Assembly: GCA_049724395.1 (NCBI GenBank)
Contig: JAUGWO010000049.1
Location: forward strand, 1-64,000
DNA length: 64,000 nucleotides
Source: Spongospora subterranea f. sp. subterranea
Taxonomy: Eukaryota > Endomyxa: Phytomyxea > Phytomyxea > Plasmodiophorida
Reading direction: 5' to 3'
The notes below the pieces were generated by a model, which was not told the origin of the DNA, ran no database searches, and worked only from the letters and a program-made list of their open reading frames with translations. A program made the position numbers and the translations under genes. This document shows, piece after piece, positions 57,209-64,000 of this stretch. Every line of letters starts with the position of its first letter. Within the stretch, counting starts at the first letter, position 1.

Positions 57209-57544
57209 TCATCGACTCGATGCTCCATCGCAGCTCGAGCATTTCGGTCTTGCTTCCTTGTCCCATTCGACAGCTTGGGCTGAGTCTTTGTCGGTTTGAA
57301 TGTGTTTAAGTCGAAACCGACAAATCAATATCCTTTCGATAAGGAAGTTTGCCATTCGATGACGCCAAGTTATGAAATTTGTCCCATCGAAGACCGGGAC
57401 GAAGGGTTTGCCCTCGGTGCTCATGGTGGAGCTGGGACTTTTAATCTTTACGAACGTAGTATATGATAGAAGAAGTGCTTCGACAACATCCGAGCGAACT
57501 TGATCGTACACTATGAGTGAGCCGTTGGATGTTCCAATAGCCAT
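57209..57544 (-). mobile_element. Ty1/copia fossil fragment (gag start)
   Basis: Minus-strand translation contains 'PFVPVFDGTNFITWRHRMAN' followed by 'FLIERIL', the conserved beginning of copia gag-like (UBN2-type) proteins. Isolated, broken fragment, abutting the truncated mariner copy. Confidence 0.6.
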
Positions 57545-59380
57545 TGTCTAGGTAATTTCCAGTCGATAATCGAAAACTTGAAACGGTCTTTCCCAAAAGC
57601 AGAGCGATGGTTACAGTGGCATTGCCATCCGCTTAGCGGTAAACTTGGCCTATCTTAACATCCTTTGGCAGTGACCTAACAACCTTACAGCGAAACACAT
57701 TTTTCCGGCGATGTCCGATTCAGATTTGTCTGCAATGCGCCCAAAGACCAACGCACAAGAATCACTGGGTGGTGACCTGCAGAGGAACGCAGTGACGAAA
57801 CATCTCACCGTTATGGGGGCGGTTGATCATATTTATCGATATGTTTCGAACTGCGAAATTGATTTCAGTCTGGATAGGGCTGGCCAACCTCTGAGGTACG
57901 TCCGTTTTCAAAGATCACGAAAGCAGTCATATGAATGATGGCAGACCCCCAGACACGTCGAAGAAGCTACGTGGCAAAAGGAAACTGCCAGGCGCCATTG
58001 GTCGACAACGCAGAAGCAAAAACAACATTTTTTCAAATTGGGAAATAAAAAATTGATTTCCAGTCTTTTGGCATCTGGTGGTCCTTCAAAACCGCTGACG
58101 TCGATGTCACGAACACGTGTGCTCTTGACACGTGCCTGTTGATTTTCTACTTTGCAAGAGAGTTTCGACCCATTACTATTCCGACATCGTCTAAGTTGCT
58201 CCACGAGTGCCTTGATCTGTTAGACAAGGCTGAGTACAAGCGATCCCGGTTACGGTGGATGACAGAAGCAATGGGAAAGAGACCAGAAGGGTCTGTTGAC
58301 CTGACTTGTGACGTCGTTGACGTGATTGGTCGTTTATCAGACCAATTCGCGTTCGAAATCGGGTTTGGTGCTGCCTGTAGCAGTCCGTTTTGCCCCAGGC
58401 GGAGATGTTATCTTTGGAAAAACCAGTTTTGCTGTGATCATGTACAACGGGTTCCTTTCACAGGGTTGATATTACCTCAGGGCGATGGCCTGTATTACGA
58501 CGGTATGAAGCCGTTCAAGTCTGCCCTGGGTCTGGTTACAGAGTTGCCCATAGTCTCTACAAAAAGTACCATCCTGATATCATTTGTAATCGTTGATATC
58601 GGTTTAGGGGTCCACGTATCTTGCATGGACGCAAGCATTACTGGCGGCAGCATCAGCAGCCATGCGATACTGTAAACGACGGGGCGTCTTACGAAGAAAC
58701 CGTCGCCGAGGAAGCCTCAAATAGGGTTATCGGTGCATATTGTGTCAATGAAAGGCAAAAAGCCAGTGCCGGTTGTCCAGTTGTTTGGACGGAGCACTTG
58801 TCCACTGAGCACAAGAAGCGCGTTCGGCAGTCGACGCGACGACTGCTCTATGTTCGCCTGGTCCTACCATATTGTTCATCAATGCCTGCAAGCAGCCATT
58901 GATGAAGATGAGTTTACACTAGCTTCCCTTGAGGTAGCGCTCAAAGAGGACCTGCTGACTCGCCTGCTGACCAGGCGGTTCTTCCCTCTTTCGATATAAT
59001 CGCTGCAACTCTTGCATTGAGGCTTATTGCCTTTCATTGACACAGTATGCACCGATAACCCTTTTGAGGCTTCGTCGCGGTTTCTTCGTGGGACGCTCCG
59101 TCGTTTTCTTCACAATTTTCAGTATCGCATGGCTGCTGCTGCTTCCGTCTGTAATGCTTGCGTCCATGCAAGTACGTTGACCCTAAACCGATACCACAAT
59201 TTCATGCAGCAAGGTTTGACAAAATGATGTAAGTATGGTACTTTTTGTAGAAACTATGGGCAACTCTGCAACCAGAAGGAAATGTGAGGGTCGAGATGTT
59301 TACCCAGGGGAGGCATGGACGGCTTCATACCGTCGTAATACAGGCCATCGCCCTGAGGTAGTATCAACCCTGTGAACATC
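57545..59380 (+). pseudogene. Decayed coding region of an unknown element
   Basis: Several plus-strand frames suggest a former coding region: 57711-57938 ('SLGGDLQRNAVTKHLTVMGA'), 58139-58675 (with 'FRPITIPTSSKLLHECLDLL' and, near 58480, 'LPQGDGLYYDGM'), 58621-58902 and 58733-58999, and 59027-59227 ('NACVHASTLTLNRYH'). A 56-bp part encoding 'FTGLILPQGDGLYYDGMKP' is repeated inverted at 59328-59377. The 'FCC...YYDGM' arrangement echoes the fragment at 20.3-21.1 kb. No family named. Confidence 0.4.
58458..59377. repeat. Inverted repeat, 56-bp arms, about 810-bp spacer
   Basis: CACAGGGTTGAT(A)TTACCTCAGGGCGAT... at 58458-58514 recurs reversed at 59328-59377 with a single visible mismatch. Both arms keep the same protein reading on opposite strands. 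Confidence 0.8.
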
Positions 59381-60099
59381 TGTGTTCTTCAACAGTTTTG
59401 GATACAAAGCACAGCAAATTTCCAGATTTGTTGCTCTTTTTCAATATGATCAGAGCAATTTTGCAGATTGGCCTTTTCAATTCCAGCAAAATATCAGATA
59501 GAGTTCAACCGACATCGTTGAGGTCACAACAAAAAGAAGACGCAGCATCAATGTGGTTTGTGATTCCGCCAAATCTGTTGATCCATGCCGTCTAGGAACG
59601 ACGAGGTCGCGACGGAGGTTTTACCTTTAATCTCGGATGGAAGACAATTGTGGTACTTTGACCACCCAAAGCACTCCAAAACCGTCTTGGTTGTTTTATG
59701 AAGCGATTCACTCTGACACAATTCATATTTGGTGATTCGTAAACACCAAGTGCATAGCCCTGATCCCCATGAACGGCATAATGGAGATTTGCAGGTTTAT
59801 TGAGTGACCAACATTGCCCAAACTGGATTGCAGGTACAGTATGAAATCCGAGAACCCTAACAAGTGTCATATCTACCCTTTGCGAAACAAATCTTCAGTT
59901 TGCGAATTAATTCGTCTGTAACTTGACCCACGACACGCGTCCTCGAACGACAATGAAAATGCGAAAACGTGGACGAATGGATTCGCGAACTAGAAACATC
60001 GAGGTTCAATTCCATTAGCACTAGAGCCGCACAACAAACCTAGTCGACTTGCATGGAACTGGTTCACATTTTCCCTTAAACTGCCTCTTTAGTGTAGTA
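59381..60099. other. Gene-free stretch
   Basis: A minus frame at 59592-59870 has some protein character ('HYAVHGDQGYALGVYESPN') recalling copia RNase H regions, but too weak to call. Confidence 0.3.
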
Positions 60100-60310
60100 A
60101 AATTGAACCTCGACGTTTGATTTGGCGGAATTCGTCTGGTAAATCCGTTTCAGTGCCTCAGGTTCCGAATCCGCCTGATCTTGTCGTCCCTTTTCGACGC
60201 CTTCAGCTTCGCGTCCAGTTGAGCGTCGGCCACCCAAATCCACAAGGCCTGGCGAGCTGATCCATACAGATCTAATGGGAGAAATGGGTCGATTGCCCAC
60301 GATGGACCGT
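60100..60310 (+). mobile_element. Ty1/copia fossil fragment (integrase start)
   Basis: Plus-strand translation near 60230-60290 reads 'STRPGELIHTDLMGEMGRLP', matching the beginning of the copia integrase core (the HxDL..G motif with the first catalytic Asp context). Short and broken. Confidence 0.6.
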
Positions 60311-60655
60311 ATTATATAGTGTGAGTGACAACTCGCAACACAAGATTTGCATTTGCAACGCTGGGAGATACTCCTATTTCAAGGGCCATAGTAGGGAAAA
60401 GAACCTGGTCGCGCTCCAAACAGGGCAAATCACCTTCACAAAAGGTGAACGGGAATGGGTTCAATACACTCATTCGCAACGATATCCTTGTTGTGTCATC
60501 TGTTCGATCTTGCTGACTATTGAAAACCATTGTTTCACCCATTGCATGGGATTTGCGGCGGTTCTCATCTGTGGTGCTGGCACATCAAGAGCTCGTGAAA
60601 TGCCTTTACACATCACTGCATATCAAGCAATATTTATTTATATTCGTCCATGGAT
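60311..60655. other. Intergenic
   Basis: Nothing recognised; 3' side of the RING gene. Confidence 0.35.
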
Positions 60656-61561
60656 TTATATATCTTCATCTTCATCTGATAGTTGCAAATCGGGTTTAAA
60701 ATTCATTAACAGGAATTTGTTTTTATCGAGGCCGATGCGAATTGGTTTCAGAATATGTTCTATTTCATCTATTCTTCGTTGACCTGCTATCTGTGAATTC
60801 CGGATGTCTGAGAAAATTTTGCAATTTTTGTCTTGATTCCTCTCGATCGCCTCTATTTGCATTTGTAGCTTTGATAACCTGCTCATTGCCGCTGTTTTCT
60901 CGTCGGTTAATGCCTTTGCCTCATCGGTGCATTGAACCTCCCGAATTTGTGTATCTCGTATATCTGCGATCAACGACCGCCTCTCTTCCGTCAAGATTCG
61001 TCTTCTCATAGCTAGCGTGCGATATTCTGCCAGGTACTTTTCCGCCATCAGATCATCCTCATTCTCCGCATTGATTGTCGGGGCCTCGGTGACGTCGTTC
61101 CTGCGATGTTTCACTGTTCTCTCGACCATGGCCATGAGCGGGATATTGACGGCCTTGGTTTGAATGACGAGGCGGCACAGGGGACATTTCGGCTGGCTAG
61201 CTCGCGATAAGCACGATTTACAGAATGTGTGGCCACATGGGACCAATATAATCGGTGATCGATCAGGAGACGTCATCATCTGTTGACTACATCCACATCA
61301 GTCGGGTCGGGACATCGCTGCAGGCGCGATACGCGCTCACCAGATCTCGCAGTTGAAATCAACATCATCGGATCGACCGGCGGTATTCGATATTGATGGT
61401 GTTGGGATCACACCTTCCGCGTTCGCCTGATCCGAATGGGGACCTTTCACATCGCCTGTGGAAGTTGGTGATGATGCCGCAGGGGCAGCATTCCTACGCT
61501 GGCTCATCCAGCGGTCGCGTTGCCGCTCCAACTGTTCACGCCTGGCAGCTCGTGCAGACAT
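60656..61561 (-). CDS. RING-finger protein with coiled coil (probable E3 ligase)
   Basis: Exons 61341-61561 and 60656-61286. The intron (GTGAGC...GATGTAG, 54 nt) was placed so that the first zinc ligands are restored: 'FNCEICQQMMTSPDRSPIIL' then 'VPCGHTFCKSCLSRASQPKC' and 'PLCR', a complete C3HC4 RING. It is followed by about 140 residues of charged helix ('EERRSLIADIRDTQIREVQC', 'KLQMQIEAIERNQDKN') that should form a coiled coil, and an acidic tail 'LSDEDEDI'. The N-terminus is basic ('SARAARREQLERQRDRW') then low-complexity. The layout resembles TRIM-like or RNF-type ligases, but no orthologue can be named. Start Met taken at 61561; an in-frame Met at 61591 adds ten residues. Confidence 0.8.
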
Positions 61562-61936
61562 CGTGTGATGACGTTTTGGGCAATAGATCAAAAAGGTACA
61601 TGGAGGTAATAAGCCAGCGGATGTACAAGATCACACTAACAGCAAATGCTGTTGAATTTTTTGGGAAATGGTTTTTTTATTTGATATTATTCTTCTAAGT
61701 TATTGTGTAAATCTTCTCTCCAGTTGTGGCCTAAATGTATTCCAGAGGATTCGCAGACTGCCGGCGTCGCTTGATGCCTGAGTGAGTGGTCGTAGTGGAA
61801 TCAATTTCCTCAATGAATTAAGTGGCTTTTTGATCTCGGGAGGATCCCCGTCAGAATCGCTAGTTCCTCCCGTCTTAATTCACAGAAAAATTCGGTTTTT
61901 TAACTATGGTTGACGATATGGCGTCTGATGCTTACC
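61562..61936. other. Intergenic
   Basis: Spacer between the RING gene promoter and the 3' end of the large ATPase gene; nothing recognised. Confidence 0.4.
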
Positions 61937-64000
61937 TCAATTCCGGTTTGACACCGGATAAGTCGGGGTTTTGACAATTCCGTTGACTTCGCCTTGGTTG
62001 ATCAGGGTCAGGTACGTCAGCCATTGGTTAATGTCCTGGTCTATGTTTGTGGCGAGAAGTAAACTCAATGGCGACAACCGGAGATTCCCTTTCCTATCGT
62101 GCCATGACGTGCATGACACTTCAATCACATACGAGAATCTATCAACTGGAACTGATGATTTGACGTCGGCGTTTCGCAGATCGATCCTGACCCAGGGCAT
62201 CGCTGAACCTTTCTTGTCGCGTTTGATGATCTCGCCAGCTTTTTTGAATATATTGATTCCGCTGGCGTCGACATCTACCCACATCTGTCTCCATCGTGAT
62301 ATTCCTACCCCATCATCAGTCATCAGATCCTGCAGTTGAACGAGTTTACCGAGAATCCGACGATGGTGTGGTCCTTGTTTCCCTACAGACATCATGCCCG
62401 AGAACAGAACTATCTGTTCCTTGTTCTTGACGTGCATGCGGGTGATCAGTGTGGCGATATATTTGACATGACGATTGAGGATCCTCGATCGAACAAAATC
62501 CAGGAGGAACCCGCTGGAGAAGGTGATGGTCTTGATGCAAGCAGTCTTACGATTATCTGACGCCGGCAGCGAGTGTCGTTTGATATCGCGGCTGCCGACA
62601 ACAACAGGTCGCAGGATTTTGCGATTCAGCAGTCCTTGAACCTCCCGAAACAGAATGGCTTGATGCTCATCAATGGGGTAACCGGCCTCAATCATCTCAT
62701 AGGTGAACGTCTGTCCTAACACGCTAGCCACTTTCAAGATCATCCTCTGACAATGCGATAGGGAATCGACCTGCCATGAACGGGATGATGTCAGTATTCA
62801 AAACGATTGGATTCGGGGGATTTTTCGCAAACTGACCAGCTCTCCGAGCGTGTTTTGTAAGGTGAATGGCACTGAGAACACAGGCTCTTTGGAGAATTCC
62901 TCGGAGATGTACAAATCGAACTCTCCGGTTGATTTCCGGTTAGTGATGCTGACATGACCGTGTCGCTGGATCGAATAAACCAATTCTCTGCATATCATTG
63001 GATTGCCCTCTGACTTAGCCAGAATCGGTGCCAGAATCTGTTCAGGGACCGTCGAGATTTCTAGAATGTCGGCGATCAGGTTGCTGATGAAAGTGTCGGG
63101 GCAGACGTGGCAGATGAACATTGGCAACAGCGGGATTGGATACGATCTCTTTCATCTCTGGGACCTGCCAGTTCATCGCCAATGATGACGCCGATCGAAG
63201 GGCCATTCCCACGAACAACCCTACCATAAACCTTTTACTTCGTGGTTCATCAATGGCAAACAGTCCAACCTGTGCATTTCCTGGCAATAAGCGCTGATAG
63301 AACCTGACACGATTTCCTGTTCAGAAACTGGGCGTTATCGATCAGGACCGCAATTGGATCGCAGCGCGCCACGAGGGAAATCAGCCGAACGATCTGGTTG
63401 ATCAACGGTGTCTGTGCCGATGGCAACGGTGATGAAGTCTTATCATCGTCGTCAAATACGAACCTTATCAGCTGATCTCGGTCAGATTTATCCGATTGCT
63501 GTAATATTCGCTCAATAAAGGCTCGGCGTCGATCCTCGCGATCTTGTTCGTTCTCGTCATGATCCGACTCTTGTTCTCGACAAAGCAGGTTGTCAATAAT
63601 GGATATGACGATCTGCCCATGGCTGAGATCACATGTCCCAAGAGCGAACGATGATGAGGTACCTGTCGCCAAACGAACAGATCCCGGTTGGATGGCAATT
63701 GTGACCCACGACCGCAAACGACCGATAACGGTGATGTGCAAATGGTTGACGCCAGGAGATGGGTCTTCCCTGATCCCAGATCGCCCTCCACCACGACACA
63801 TTGCATCACTCCCGTATTCATCAGACTATTGACATGACGAGCGAGCGCGATCCGCTCCGTATTTCTCCCTGATTCTGCGATCAGCACACGACGATCGCGG
63901 GTGATCTTGTCGAACCTTGATTGACGTTATCGTCGTCGGCGATGATGGACGTGGTCAACAGCAGAGCCAGATACCTGCTTGAATCGGATTCGATATCAAA
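61937..64000 (-). CDS. Large P-loop ATPase (sAC/STAND-like) with C-terminal PH-like domain, 5' partial
   Basis: Minus strand, entering from the right edge. Exons: 63663 to about 63915, 62837-63612 and 61937-62770. The Walker A motif is 'GDLGSGKTHLL', with 'RNTERIALARHV' before it, and 'DLFVWRQIVISIID' after the first intron. Walker B-like 'PIAVLIDNAQFLNRKSCQVL' follows, then 'SEGNPMICRELVYSIQRHG', 'PFTLQNTLGELVDSLSHCQR' and 'MILKVASVLGQTF'. This order is that of the ATPase module of soluble adenylyl cyclase (ADCY10) and related AAA/STAND proteins. The last 150 residues ('RWRQMWVDVDASG', 'YVIEVSCTSWHDRKG', 'DINQWLTYLTLINQ') look like a PH domain. No cyclase domain is visible, but the N-terminus is outside the window. 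Two single-base slips near 63095 and 63287 sit in C and A runs. Confidence 0.7.

Noticed and set aside
59592-59870. Minus-strand frame as copia RNase H
   Set aside because: Only vague resemblance and no conserved motif in order.
60000-60020. tRNA-like B box GGTTCAATTCC
   Set aside because: No matching A box, acceptor stem or cloverleaf could be drawn around it.
1-64000. CRISPR arrays, bacterial operons or ribosome binding sites
   Set aside because: The window is eukaryotic (spliceosomal introns, snRNAs, ciliary genes), and the tandem repeats lack CRISPR spacing.

Overview
The window reads as nuclear DNA of an early-branching, flagellated (zoosporic) fungus or a close relative. Genes are split by very short introns (mostly 34-65 nt) with GT...AG ends. 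A fungal-type citrate/oxoglutarate carrier (YHM2) lies beside parts of the motile cilium (CFAP210, enkurin) and an AP-4 adaptor subunit, a set expected of chytrid-like lineages and not of yeasts or moulds. The species cannot be named from the sequence alone.

Layout. 0-11.6 kb: a large plus-strand ankyrin-repeat locus built of duplicated exon-intron modules, interrupted at 1.4-3.7 kb by a LINE scrap and a PIF/Harbinger transposase. 11.6-24.1 kb: a transposon graveyard with a Ty3/gypsy chromodomain fossil, a Mutator-like element with long TIRs, a DDE transposase, two mariner copies in inverted orientation, an AT-rich virus-like relic, and a 120-bp minisatellite that carries a TIR element inside it. 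24.1-35.4 kb: a gene-dense block with YHM2, an unrecognised small gene, CFAP210, copine, a four-finger C2H2 protein, translin and a basic unknown protein. 35.4-41.5 kb: two identical U1 snRNA genes flanking a Ty1/copia element. 41.9-49.9 kb: AP-4 beta, enkurin, a large unknown helical protein, and an SLC18B1-like transporter. 50-60.6 kb: repeats, a rearranged Ty3/gypsy insertion, a U2 snRNA gene, a mariner remnant and copia scraps. 60.6-64 kb: a RING/coiled-coil protein and the 3' part of a large P-loop ATPase gene related to the ATPase module of soluble adenylyl cyclase.

The most notable result is the snRNA set. Both U1 copies and U2 share an identical nine-base box (GGTCCCATA) 64-65 bp upstream of the RNA start, an AT-rich box near -30, and an AAAACGAA box just past the 3' end. 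This looks like a lineage-specific snRNA promoter and 3'-processing code. The second is that two unrelated LTR elements both contain large internal palindromes while the whole insertion is still bounded by clean 5-bp target duplications.

Caution: several conserved host genes (AP-4 beta, CFAP210, the ATPase gene) contain single-base frame slips at or near short homopolymers, which suggests assembly indels. Frame breaks in less conserved loci such as the ankyrin array should be read with that in mind.
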